DNA from: Pichia kudriavzevii
Taxonomy: Eukaryota; Ascomycota; Pichiomycetes; Pichiales; Pichiaceae
DNA: 64,000 nucleotides
NCBI RefSeq assembly: GCF_003054445.1
Contig: NC_042509.1
Span: forward strand, 1-64,000
Direction: 5' to 3'
Shown here: piece by piece, positions 1 to 10,101 of the stretch
How the letters are laid out: each line of letters opens with the position of its first letter
How positions within the stretch are numbered: position 1 is the stretch's first letter
The notes under the pieces: generated by a model
What the model was told of the DNA's origin: nothing
What the model saw: only the letters and a program-made list of their open reading frames with translations
Databases searched by the model: none
Program-made: the position numbers and the translations under genes

Positions 1-570
1 AACACCTCATATTGTAACACACCTCGCTCCTAGTTCATATTGTAACACACCTCGCTCCTAGTTCATATTGTAACACACCTCGCTCCTAGTTCATATTGTA
101 ACACACCTCGCTCCTAGTTCATATTGTAACACACCTCGCTCCTAGTTCATATTGTAACACACCTCGCTCCTAGTTCATATTGTAACACACCTCGCTCCTA
201 GTTCATATTGTAACACACCTCGCTCCTAGTTCATATTGTAACACACCTCGCTCCTAGTTCATATTGTAACACACCTCGCTCCTAGTTCATATTGTAACAC
301 ACCTCGCTCCTAGTTCATATTGTAACACACCTCGCTCCTAGTTCATATTGTAACACACCTCGCTCCTAGTTCATATTGTAACACACCTCGCTCCTAGTTC
401 ATATTGTAACACACCTCGCTCCTAGTTCATATTGTAACACACCTCGCTCCTAGTTCATATTGTAACACACCTCGCTCCTAGTTCATATTGTAACACACCT
501 CGCTCCTAGTTCATATTGTAACACACCTCGCTCCTAGTTCATATTGTAACACACCTCGCTCCTAGTTCAT
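1..570. repeat. Telomeric tandem array, 28-bp unit
   Basis: Nineteen exact 28-bp units begin at 33, 61, 89 and so on every 28 bp, the last filling 537-564. Bases 1-32 hold a partial unit plus a junction where 11 bp of the unit are missing, and 565-596 hold a degenerating unit. The + strand is the C-rich strand; the minus strand reads GGAGCGAGGTGTGTTAC in its G/T-rich part. A GGTGT core is the most conserved piece of long-unit telomere repeats in budding yeasts, and the C-strand orientation is right for a left chromosome end. Identification as telomere rests on position, strand asymmetry and that core. Confidence 0.85.
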
Positions 571-2710
571 AGTTCATATTGTAACACATCTAGTTCAATT
601 CTCATAGTTTGCCGTGTTAAATCCATTTAGCCTCATTGCCACTAGTGGACTTGTTTTTTATTTAATAGACTGACTTCTTAATTACCTAGTTCATATTGTT
701 TCTCCAGGGGTATCTGTTGTAGGCTCATAATATAGTGAAATTACATGTTTCATGTTGGATACAAATTCCCTGTAATAATAACTCTACCTGGTTTGAAAGA
801 ACACTACTTTGGCGATAGCAGTTGTAGATACACTAATGTTGGAAACAAATTCCTCTGATCATTTTCTTCATGATTTCTTACAGATGAATTCTAAAAGATC
901 AAACTTCAACTAATAAATTATTAATTATTTTTCTACTTTCTTCTAATTTTTGCATGAAAACTTTTGCAGAACGTTTTTGAACAAAAAACACTCCCCAAAT
1001 ACAATTTGTCAGAAATATGAATATTAGATGAAAGATAGTTCCTTGGTCAATACAAACAGATATATAGAGTGCAAATAACAACCAGCAAACTAAAACAACC
1101 AGTAACAGAGTACCCAAAATCCGCTGATGAGGTCTCCCACAATTTTGCAAAAAAATTGCTCGCGCTCTTGGCCCAGTGGAAAAAGACACCGCGTAAAAAA
1201 CCAATCGGCACTGGTTCGAGAACCGCAAGCAGAACTAATTGGAAATCACATTATTGCTGGGTGTGGTATGGACTTCAAGTTTCATGGTGTGCCCCCACAG
1301 ATCGACTTTTATGTTCTCGCATTGCCTCTGCTTGATAACAGAGACCAGGTATCGCTACTAACCACACGAATTCTGAATATGTCGGACAATGCTTGCAGGA
1401 ATATATGCAAGTAGAACCAATATGCTGAACATCCAGACAAACTACAGTCATTTCTCCTATCCATTACCAACTCTAGCTTCCTCCATAAACCACATAGTAA
1501 GCGTTGTAGCAGTTTAGCCAGACTCATGTTTAACCGGATGTGCTCTTTAATTTCTGTTCTGCTGTTAGCATACATGGGAAACTCCACCTCGACATACAAC
1601 CCTTGAATGTATGTACTCTAACATTTCTGTGTGTTTGGATATCTGCTGCATACAGGAAACTATTGTGATGACGCCTCTGGCAAAGCAGAATACCATCTAT
1701 TAGATATCATTTTCACAGAGAAGGACCTTCTCACACTTCAGTCTCATATGCCTCGAAGATCGTTTATTCATATTGCACGTTCATGCCAAGCTTCTTGCTA
1801 ATGCAGACACATCGGTTTACTGAAGGATAATGCGTCTCTTATTTCAGACTCCGCGTATGAAATGTCAGATACTAGTCTCTGGCTTACAACATAATATAAC
1901 CAGTCATGTATACAGATGCATCTCTGTGGAGAAGTTTTTCTATTATGACATTTGCCTGAAAATTTCTATGTCGTTTTTATGCGTCTCAAGTTCAAATTCG
2001 AGGTAAGCATGAGTTCTTTAATTTCTCCAAATAGAATACCTATCAATTAAATGGCATTTCGGTCCTTGATCTTGTACTTCCATGTGCGATTTAGTACCAA
2101 TCGACTCGCTAAAACTGGAAGATGATAATATGATTGTTGAAAGTGCATAAAGTTCAACAGATGGACACAATTTTTCTGATTTTGTGTATGTAAACTTCAT
2201 ATAGGAAATCTATATTTCTGCATATTCTGCTTAAATCAAAACATATTCTTGGAATCGATTCCTTTGGGTTTGATAGCTCAGATGCTTTATTTTTGGCTTT
2301 CAACACGCATTTGCAGTTGACTTATAGCTCAAAACCTATGTTACATCTCTCTCAAAAACTTAGGGATAGAGCATGTTTTGACATCTACTGGTGATAATAT
2401 GCTACACAAAAAGCTCATAGTGCATACTTAATTATTGACTTGCATCAACTTGATGGTTCATTCAAAAATAATAAATTAGGAATCTTATGCAGAATGTCGA
2501 GTACTTCTAAATCATACAATGTTCAGATAAATCGTGAAGATTTGAGTTGGTATGCTATCAAGGCACAGCTACAATTACTGGCAACTGCAAGAATTCAATT
2601 CATGGATTTAAGTAATAAACACTCGGAAATAAACAGAAGATATAGGGTATACAAACACGTCTCAAATACACGTTGCCTAAGGCGGGGTATCTTAGATATG
2701 CTTCTCAAAT
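571..2710. other. Subtelomeric interval without an intact gene
   Basis: Between the telomere array and the first conserved gene there are only short, mutually overlapping open frames of at most 109 codons. A minus-strand frame at 899-1228 encodes two hydrophobic stretches and a basic tail, which could be the end of a decayed membrane-transporter gene, but no family motif is visible. Other frames at 1309-1599, 2018-2200 and 2440-2718 have no recognisable composition or motif. No tRNA, LTR or terminal inverted repeat was seen. The stretch looks like a short, degenerate subtelomere. Confidence 0.6.
685..699 (+). repeat. Interstitial fragment of the telomere unit
   Basis: Fifteen bases (CCTAGTTCATATTGT) match the 28-bp telomere unit exactly, in the same orientation, about 115 bp inside the end of the array. 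The bases on either side do not match. It looks like a remnant of an older array edge. Confidence 0.6.
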
Positions 2711-4003
2711 TCATTTGAGCAGCTCATCATCTATTTTGTCTATTATTTGGATCTGGTCCAAATCAACGGCTTTGGATTTCGCTGTATCAAATGCTCGGAG
2801 GGCATCATCCCTACGGTTGGTTTGTAAATACAAGACCCCTAGAGAATAATATGTGATAGGAAGAATAGGGTCTTCTTGGTTAACAATAGAAATAAGCTTC
2901 TTGTATATTAGTTCAGAATTCTTGTATGCTTTAGGACTATTGGCTGATTGTCCATATTGAAACCACGCAGATGCTAAGTTAAGGAACTGTGTAGGTCCGT
3001 TGACTGCATCTTCAATACCGGCAATGGTTAACCAAATTATATTGCTTTGGAGAATTTTAATTGCATTCAGGCTATTTCCCGTACTCAGTTCAAACATTCC
3101 AAAGTAATCCCTAAGTTTTAGATATGATGATATCCAAACAGGCCACTCCTTCTTCTCGTAACTCCTGAACAAGTCCCAGCATTTCAAAAACTCTTGGCCA
3201 TCTTTGCTTTGAACATGCTTATCAATCCATTGTTTTTTCAGCTCTTCCTTGTTGAACAGTTTATTCTTCCTAAAAGCCCATATATCCATGAGTTCAAATA
3301 TGTTAAATTCAGAATCCTTGTCTTTTATTTGGAGCCATGGCAATCTTTCCGTTAATTCGTAGTTTTCTATGAACTCCATTCTATCTCTGATTTCCGTCTG
3401 AATTTCATTTTTCCAGTCTTTGTCCTTTGACTTCTGCCTTAACATTGACCATCTAGTAATCACAATCAAGTCCCTGTCAATCAAAAGATCCCTCTCGGGA
3501 TTCTCTTTGTCAATGTTATTCCGAATCAGGTGCTCAAAAATAAAATTACTCAAATTGTGGTATGTTCCAATCAATTTGTCCATCATATTCAAATGCTCAT
3601 ACATCTCTGCAATCTTCAAAACAATGCCTGTGTATTTTAAACTCAATTGATCCATCCCCTCTGCTTGCGATTGCTTAAGAGCTAGTTGGTAGTGCTTCAA
3701 AGCATTTAGATAGTCATCTTTTCCATCTCTCTCTTCCCATAAGCCCTTTCTTAATTCCTTACTAACATCGGTCGAATAAGGATTCCATGGCTGCCAATAA
3801 TACATCAAGACTGCACTTCCAACCAATGAGAGTACTCCATATTGGATATACTTGCCATATTTCTGCTTCCTGTTCTTCTCTTCTTGGTACTTCTTATATT
3901 CCCTAATAGCACGTTCACTGGGAGGAATATACTTGTTCACCAGTTTTGCTGGTTGTCGAAACAAAATGCAAGATCTCCTCATGTCTGTGCCTAAGCGTTC
4001 CAC
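2711..4003 (-). CDS. MGR3: Mgr3-like i-AAA protease adaptor, mitochondrial inner membrane
   Basis: The 430-residue product has a basic, hydroxylated N-terminus without acidic clusters, which suits a mitochondrial presequence. One membrane segment follows at about residues 52-69 (IQYGVLSLVGSAVLMYYW), then a long helical region with TPR-like repeats at about 95-140 and 330-425. In S. cerevisiae, Mgr3 works with Mgr1 as a substrate adaptor for the Yme1 i-AAA protease on the intermembrane-space side of the inner membrane. The yeast protein is about 500 residues, so this one is slightly short. M8 is an alternative start. It is divergently transcribed from the HFD1 homolog across 199 bp. The MGR3/FMP24 paralog pair cannot be separated from sequence alone. 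It is the first conserved gene, about 2.1 kb from the telomere repeats. Confidence 0.8.
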   Translation of the reverse strand: MERLGTDMRRSCILFRQPAKLVNKYIPPSERAIREYKKYQEEKNRKQKYGKYIQYGVLSLVGSAVLMYYWQPWNPYSTDVSKELRKGLWEERDGKDDYLNALKHYQLALKQSQAEGMDQLSLKYTGIVLKIAEMYEHLNMMDKLIGTYHNLSNFIFEHLIRNNIDKENPERDLLIDRDLIVITRWSMLRQKSKDKDWKNEIQTEIRDRMEFIENYELTERLPWLQIKDKDSEFNIFELMDIWAFRKNKLFNKEELKKQWIDKHVQSKDGQEFLKCWDLFRSYEKKEWPVWISSYLKLRDYFGMFELSTGNSLNAIKILQSNIIWLTIAGIEDAVNGPTQFLNLASAWFQYGQSANSPKAYKNSELIYKKLISIVNQEDPILPITYYSLGVLYLQTNRRDDALRAFDTAKSKAVDLDQIQIIDKIDDELLK

Positions 4004-4202
4004 TCGACTTGATCTACGAAGATTTTATAAGAGGATTAACCATCGGAGGCTGAGGAATTATGTGGTTTTCGCATGCCATAGTTCAGCCCTGAACTTCAGA
4101 AAAAATAAAGAAAAAAACAGAACCCCGGCACTTTGTGAGCATTAGTTTCTACATCATGTTTACTTTCGACCAAAATACACTTATACTTCTAGCCATTCAA
4201 TA

Positions 4203-5702
4203 ATGAAGGACATTCAAGATAGACATCGTACTCTTAAGGAATCATTCTCCTCCAACCCACGTTCGGTCCGGGATTCCAAGGATCTCCTTTCGAAATTCAG
4301 GAATGTGTTGTCCCAATCGTTTGAACCAATCGCAGCTGCAGTCAAGGCGGACTTTAACAAACCACAGCTGGAATTCTATGTTGCAGAATTTGGACAAGCT
4401 ATTGCTGAAACGAATAATATAATCAACAACTTGGAATCAATGCTATCATCACCTTCCCCTAAAACTGTTCCGGTTACTTTTTCTACAATGTTTATGGAGG
4501 TTGAAAAAATTGCATTAGGTACTGTTTTAATAATATCTCCATTTAACTATCCTTTGATATTGTCCATATCACCGTTGGTTGGTGCTATTGCGGCAGGTAA
4601 TAATGTGGTTTTAAAATTACCCTACGATCAATTGCCCAACTTTTCTCGTGCACTGACTGAAGTTCTTGAATCGGTCTTCCCACCAGAGGTGTTATTAGTA
4701 GTTGGTGGTGGTGTTACAGAGTCGACATATCTTCTGAATGAGTGTAAATTCGACAAGATATTTTTTACTGGATCCACAAAAGTTGGTAAAATTGTATATG
4801 AGGCAGCAAGCAAAAATCTAACGCCGGTGGTTTTGGAACTTGGTGGTAAATCACCTGTGTTTATTACAAAAAATATTGACCTATCTTCAATTGATGCTTT
4901 GCTGGACCGCTTATTGTGGGGAAAGTTTAGCAATGCAGGCCAAACATGTGTAGCACCAGATTACGTCCTAGTTGACTCGGTTGTCTATGAGAAAGTTATG
5001 AATCATCTGCAAAAAGCATTTGAAAAGTTTTCCAAGATAGATAATAAATCAGATTACTCGCATGTTGTCAACCAAAGAAACTTTGACAGGCTAAATGGCC
5101 TAATTGAATCCACAAAAGGTGATGTTATTGGGGGTAGAACTGTCAAAGAGGATTTATTTATAGCGCCTACGATTGTTTCCAACATAGACTGGAACGATCC
5201 TTTAATGTGTGAGGAAATCTTTGGTCCTATATTACCAATCATCAAGTACGATGGTAGCTTTCAAAGCATAATTAAAAAGGTAACTGAGAATCATGATACG
5301 CCATTGGCCGCTTATTTGTTCTCATCATCAGAAGAAGATTTGACCATGCTCAGAAAGTATCTGAGATCAGGCTCTATATTGGTCAATGAAACATTAATGT
5401 CTGCAGGATGTTTTGTAACTCCCTTTGGTGGTATTGGTTCCAGTGGCTTTGGTAATTACCATTCCAAGTGGAGTATAGACACATTCACTCATGAACGTGC
5501 TGTATTGAAACAGCCGCTGTGGGCAGAGTTTTTGCTAGCTGAGAGGTACTACCCATACACTGAGAAAAAGTTAAGAAAACTTATGCTGTTATCAAAGATC
5601 CCCGAAATACCTTTCCAGTTGGTCAAATCCATTTTATTTTATTGTCTAGTTTTCATTTGTGGATATTTCGTTGGTGGGGTTTGGAACAGTTTTTCTCGAT
5701 AA
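4203..5702 (+). CDS. HFD1: Fatty aldehyde dehydrogenase, tail-anchored (Hfd1-like)
   Basis: This 499-residue class 3-type aldehyde dehydrogenase has the NAD-binding and catalytic regions in normal order. The general base is E212 in LELGGKSP and the catalytic cysteine is C249 in GQTCVAPD, with the EEIFGPILP motif further on. The last 25 or so residues form a hydrophobic tail (SILFYCLVFICGYFVGGVW), matching the C-terminal anchor of yeast Hfd1 and mammalian ALDH3A2. Hfd1 oxidises hexadecenal from sphingolipid breakdown to hexadecenoic acid and also serves in 4-hydroxybenzoate formation for coenzyme Q; it sits on the mitochondrial outer membrane and lipid droplets. Length and all key residues are intact. 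The 3' end faces SWR1 across 100 bp. Confidence 0.9.
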   Translation: MKDIQDRHRTLKESFSSNPRSVRDSKDLLSKFRNVLSQSFEPIAAAVKADFNKPQLEFYVAEFGQAIAETNNIINNLESMLSSPSPKTVPVTFSTMFMEVEKIALGTVLIISPFNYPLILSISPLVGAIAAGNNVVLKLPYDQLPNFSRALTEVLESVFPPEVLLVVGGGVTESTYLLNECKFDKIFFTGSTKVGKIVYEAASKNLTPVVLELGGKSPVFITKNIDLSSIDALLDRLLWGKFSNAGQTCVAPDYVLVDSVVYEKVMNHLQKAFEKFSKIDNKSDYSHVVNQRNFDRLNGLIESTKGDVIGGRTVKEDLFIAPTIVSNIDWNDPLMCEEIFGPILPIIKYDGSFQSIIKKVTENHDTPLAAYLFSSSEEDLTMLRKYLRSGSILVNETLMSAGCFVTPFGGIGSSGFGNYHSKWSIDTFTHERAVLKQPLWAEFLLAERYYPYTEKKLRKLMLLSKIPEIPFQLVKSILFYCLVFICGYFVGGVWNSFSR

Positions 5703-5802
5703 ACGAAGCCATCATCATTACCCATCAAATCCATTTATAACATTATATCCAATTTATACACTTATTTCTTCTAACTTACTGTACATTTTTTTTTTCAAAC
5801 CT

Positions 5803-8800
5803 CTAGTCAAAATAATATCCACCTGCAATAAAGCGAATCATATATTCATCAATATGTCCAATCTCATCATCCAAACCGTTATCGATAGTTTCTGCCACTT
5901 CTTCTGCTTGTTTGCTATGGTGGTGAGTACTCAATTCTTCAACTCTTGTAGCCAATTTCTCAATCTCAGCAGATTCCTCAACAGGCGTGGGCTCACTGTC
6001 CATACGTCCTACATTGCCTCGGTTTTCTTCATCAGAAAAATCTTCAACGTCGACATTGGATTCCTTCATGGCAATTTCTGCGGCTTTAGCATCCTCAACG
6101 TCTTCAGCCATTTCCAACGCTTTAGTGAAATCTTTCCCGCCACCTAAGATTAGTTTCTTGTCAGACTCTGTATCGCCCGATTTACCTAATAAGTCCTGAA
6201 CAGTCAACTTAGTAAAGTAATCTGTTGTAAAGTCACCTTCTTGAATGATGACGTCATCTAAGTGTTTCTTTTGTTCTGCTTTTTTCAAAATATTTGCTTC
6301 GATTGTGTATTCAGACACAAATCTGTATATGTGAACATCTCTTGTTTGACCAATTCTGTGACATCTATCTTGGCACTGCTTATCAATTGCAGGATTCCAA
6401 TCTGAATCGTAGAATATAACAGTGTCCGCACCTGTAAGGTTAATACCCAAACCACCAGCTCTGGTACTTAATATAAAGCATTTCACTCGCGGATCATTGT
6501 TGAACCTCTCTGTTAGCAACTGCCTATCCTCGATCTTTGTAGCACCATCCAATCTCATGTACGTATAACCATTGAAGTTTAGAAAAAGCTCTAGAATATC
6601 TAGCACCTTAGACATCTGTGTGAAAATTAAGACCCTATGTCCAGCAGGGATTAAATCATGCAACAACTTTGCAAGTTTTTGCAATTTACCACAATCGTAC
6701 TGTAGTAGAAACTTATCAGGAAAAGCTATAGAGGTTTTAACTTGAGCCTGGTGGAATGGATTCAAAATCCTATTACTTTGTGAAGCATAGATCAACTCAT
6801 TTTTAGCATCAGCGGGAAACATAAGATCAGGAATGTTCAGGCAAACAGCTTTGGGCGTAACAAATGCAAACTTATCAACAATGGTGCTCATCATCTCCGA
6901 AACTTTGACGATGGACTTCACCAAATCCAAGTTTACAAGTTGACTCGTGTGATTTTTGTTTTTCCTCAAGGTTAGCATATCAACCAAACTAGAAGATAAA
7001 AGTTGTGATTTATTACAATTGAAATCATTGACATATCTTCGATACTTCATCAATTCCAACAAATCAGAATTCTCTTTATTTAATAAGTATTCATAATAGC
7101 TTTCAAGGTCATTATAATTAGGAATGATTTTTTTTCCTGCAAGCTTTTCCTCCAATTCATTGATGGTTCTAGTGAAAACATTCGAAGCATTCAATTCACA
7201 GATAGTTTGTAGATGGTAAGATGGACTGTTGTTTGTGTATTTCATACCACTGACAAGGTTTAAAAATGATAGATTCACGGTATCCGTTGTATTAAACTTC
7301 ATCAATTTTTCTACAATTCTGTTTTTGATTTCATAATTGGATGAAACAGCCTTTTCCTCACTAAAACTAGTCAAAATTGGTCGGACCTCAAATAGGTCCG
7401 GATGGTTACAGACCTTCCTCAATTGCATCAAACAGTTGATAATACTTAAAAAATTTCCGCTAGCTAGAGTTTCTTTAGTTTGCGCCCTACTCATGAAATC
7501 ATCGTAGAGCAATCTTTGTCTTTTAGATAGACGACAGTATACAATGTGTTCATATTTGGCAGGCATTTGCTTCTCGACGTCCTGTTTTAGTCGTCTCAAC
7601 AAATATGGCCGTAGGACCTGGTGTAATTTATTCACGGTCTCTTTAGATTCACGATCACTGGTACCTTGCTGAATAATTTTGTCAACTGGTTTTCCAAACC
7701 ACTGTTGAAAATTCATTAGATCCGCAAACCCCTCAGGCATACTTGCGTTACCCTCTTTGGATGAGGGCATTAAAAAGTAGAGAAGGGACCATAGCTCGAT
7801 AATGTTATTCTGTAAAGGGGTACCTGTGAGTAGCACACGGTGTTCAGTATTAAAATTCAATAGAGCCTTCCACCTTTGGGACTTAAAATTCTTGATGTTG
7901 TGGGCCTCGTCTAGGATCATATATTTCCACTTTTTCCTTCTGAATATAGGCTGATCATGGACCACTAGTTGATATGAAGTAATGCAAACGTGGAAAGTAT
8001 CGGGAGTGTTCCAACCTTTACGTTTCTCTTTTCTTTGTTGAGGTGACCCATAGTATGTTAAGACTTTAAAGCCTGGCGCAAACCTCTTGAATTCCATTTC
8101 CCAATTTAACATGACTGAAGTTGGCACAACTATCAAATGCGGCCCCCACTCGTTTTTTTCACATGCCAGGTAGGATAATAATGAGATAGTTTGAATAGTT
8201 TTACCCAAACCCATTTCATCGGCCAAGATACCATTTGTACCATTGTTATATAGAGAGGCCAACCAATTTAGACCTTGCTTCTGATACGGACGTAAAGTTC
8301 CCTTTAACAAGACAGGGGTGGGGACACTAGGAATACCATCGTCAGTCATCTCCATATCTACAGACTCGATTTGATTAGGATGTTCAGGTGAAGAGGAAGG
8401 TGTCTCATTTTCAAAATGATCACTATAGACAGATTCATCGTCCTCATCATCGGAGTCTTTGTTTTCATTCGTCGCAAATAGATCCGCCAAGCCAGGGGCT
8501 TTTTCACTTTCATTGTCTTCATCATCGGAGCCACCATCGCTAGAGGACTCGGACATACTTTCGTCACTAATGGAGTAAGAATCGTTATCATCATCTAAGA
8601 TTGATTTTGCTGACACTCCTCCAACCGTCTTTGTATCGTCATTTTCTCTAGAGTGACTACTTTTATCACCAATAGAAGAATCGTCCTTGTAAATTTCAGC
8701 CAGTGACGTGCTTCTCAAAGAAGGAGCACCATCAATTTTGATGGATTCCAAGTGCTTGTACTTTTCCTTTAGCTGCTCAACTGTAAGCTTGCTATCGTCA

Positions 8801-10101
8801 ACATTGTCAATAGCTCTATCTCCACAAAGTGCATCGTTATTCTCATCGTCGTCATCGTCTTCAGAACTTGAGCTTAACATTTCATCGCTTGATTCATCAT
8901 CTGAATCACCTCCATCGTGTTCGCTATTTTCACTCTTGGCTTCGATTCTATCTTCGGGATCCAAACTGGGAGTATTAGATATCGATTTCCCCACTAGTTG
9001 GGCCCCTAAAACCTTTGTACTGTGATCCAAAATTTTAGACAATTGTTCCTTTGATTTGAGCATACGTTCACGCTCCTTCTCTCTTTCTTCCAAGATCTTG
9101 TAAGCCTTCAGAGCTATATTCCATTTCTTCTTCACTTCTCTAGCAGTGTCTTTGGCCAACCTAACGATTTTCTTCCGGAATTCTTTTTCCTGTTTTTCAT
9201 TTTCCTGCGATAAACGCTTGAAGTGCAACTCAATCATCTGTGCAATCCTTTTACATTTTTGTATCTTTAACGCCCTGGTGTCATGTATCAGTTTAGAAGA
9301 TTTCATAGCTTGTGCAAGTAAATGGTCGTAATGGGTTAGATCATTTTTAATTCTAAATGGAACACCTGGAGGTTTATAATTATTGATGTGATACGCTGGA
9401 TTCCTCTTAATCATTGTTGGCTCTCTAACACCGTTTGGCACTGGCCTGAACGGGTTTTCATTATAATCAATATATAGCAATTCCTTGTCTTCAATGGCAT
9501 TTTTAATCTTGTTAACCAAAGATACCTGGCTTTCAAGGTAATCTTTATATTCTGATGTTTCAATCTCAGGAGCTGGGTCTTCAAGAACATTTCGATATGA
9601 ACCAAACAATTCTTCAGTGGAGTTGAACTGGTGTACAGGGATGTGATCAGGATGTGTTACTATTTGTGGTTTGACAGATATGCGAAATTTCACTTTGCTA
9701 GTTTTATTTAATGTTTTTTGCTTCTTGTTGACACTAGTAGAATCAAAGTCATCTTTTTTTCTTTTCCCTAGGCAATTGGTATCATTCTCTAGTTTTTCTC
9801 TGATTTTATCATTGATTCTCGACGATAGCCTCTCCTTTATCAATAGTAGCTTACTGTTTTGTGTTGTAGTTGCATTTCTCGTAGAACGTTTACTATTTTG
9901 TGGCCACACATTTAGATTATTGTCATTTTTAAAGATGGAGAAGCTTTCTGACTCTTTATTCAGTATGATTTGATCGGGCGAAGGATTATAATTGACTATT
10001 GTGTTGAAATTTTGAAGATGAAATAATTCATCAATCAAAATATCCGAGTCCGCTAGAATGTCTAGCAACTTGTTTTCTGTTACAGACATGTATTCGGCCA
10101 T
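5803..10101 (-). CDS. SWR1: SWR1 chromatin remodelling ATPase
   Basis: The 1432-residue product carries an HSA domain (about residues 245-345), a long acidic serine-rich region (about 395-560), and a Snf2 helicase split by a large insertion. The Walker A is DEMGLGKT near residue 625, the DEAH box is near 730, and the C-terminal helicase motif QDRCHRIGQTR is near 1250. The split ATPase with HSA is the signature of the INO80/SWR1 class, and the motif context matches Swr1. Swr1 is the catalytic subunit of the complex that swaps H2A.Z-H2B for H2A-H2B at promoter-flanking nucleosomes. The yeast protein is 1514 residues, so length is normal. The neighbour across 381 bp is the divergent complex I gene. 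Confidence 0.95.
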   Translation of the reverse strand: MAEYMSVTENKLLDILADSDILIDELFHLQNFNTIVNYNPSPDQIILNKESESFSIFKNDNNLNVWPQNSKRSTRNATTTQNSKLLLIKERLSSRINDKIREKLENDTNCLGKRKKDDFDSTSVNKKQKTLNKTSKVKFRISVKPQIVTHPDHIPVHQFNSTEELFGSYRNVLEDPAPEIETSEYKDYLESQVSLVNKIKNAIEDKELLYIDYNENPFRPVPNGVREPTMIKRNPAYHINNYKPPGVPFRIKNDLTHYDHLLAQAMKSSKLIHDTRALKIQKCKRIAQMIELHFKRLSQENEKQEKEFRKKIVRLAKDTAREVKKKWNIALKAYKILEEREKERERMLKSKEQLSKILDHSTKVLGAQLVGKSISNTPSLDPEDRIEAKSENSEHDGGDSDDESSDEMLSSSSEDDDDDENNDALCGDRAIDNVDDSKLTVEQLKEKYKHLESIKIDGAPSLRSTSLAEIYKDDSSIGDKSSHSRENDDTKTVGGVSAKSILDDDNDSYSISDESMSESSSDGGSDDEDNESEKAPGLADLFATNENKDSDDEDDESVYSDHFENETPSSSPEHPNQIESVDMEMTDDGIPSVPTPVLLKGTLRPYQKQGLNWLASLYNNGTNGILADEMGLGKTIQTISLLSYLACEKNEWGPHLIVVPTSVMLNWEMEFKRFAPGFKVLTYYGSPQQRKEKRKGWNTPDTFHVCITSYQLVVHDQPIFRRKKWKYMILDEAHNIKNFKSQRWKALLNFNTEHRVLLTGTPLQNNIIELWSLLYFLMPSSKEGNASMPEGFADLMNFQQWFGKPVDKIIQQGTSDRESKETVNKLHQVLRPYLLRRLKQDVEKQMPAKYEHIVYCRLSKRQRLLYDDFMSRAQTKETLASGNFLSIINCLMQLRKVCNHPDLFEVRPILTSFSEEKAVSSNYEIKNRIVEKLMKFNTTDTVNLSFLNLVSGMKYTNNSPSYHLQTICELNASNVFTRTINELEEKLAGKKIIPNYNDLESYYEYLLNKENSDLLELMKYRRYVNDFNCNKSQLLSSSLVDMLTLRKNKNHTSQLVNLDLVKSIVKVSEMMSTIVDKFAFVTPKAVCLNIPDLMFPADAKNELIYASQSNRILNPFHQAQVKTSIAFPDKFLLQYDCGKLQKLAKLLHDLIPAGHRVLIFTQMSKVLDILELFLNFNGYTYMRLDGATKIEDRQLLTERFNNDPRVKCFILSTRAGGLGINLTGADTVIFYDSDWNPAIDKQCQDRCHRIGQTRDVHIYRFVSEYTIEANILKKAEQKKHLDDVIIQEGDFTTDYFTKLTVQDLLGKSGDTESDKKLILGGGKDFTKALEMAEDVEDAKAAEIAMKESNVDVEDFSDEENRGNVGRMDSEPTPVEESAEIEKLATRVEELSTHHHSKQAEEVAETIDNGLDDEIGHIDEYMIRFIAGGYYFD

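Noticed and set aside
1205-1225. GGTTCGAGAACC, resembling a tRNA B box
   Set aside because: It is a short palindrome; no A box, acceptor stem or T stem fits around it.
1620-1830. A + strand stretch with DICCIQET-like wording that recalls a LINE endonuclease
   Set aside because: Only a handful of residues match and frames are closed around it; no other element part is visible.
8708-9025. Serine-rich + strand frame opposite SWR1
   Set aside because: It is the antisense shadow of the acidic Asp/Glu/Ser region of SWR1.
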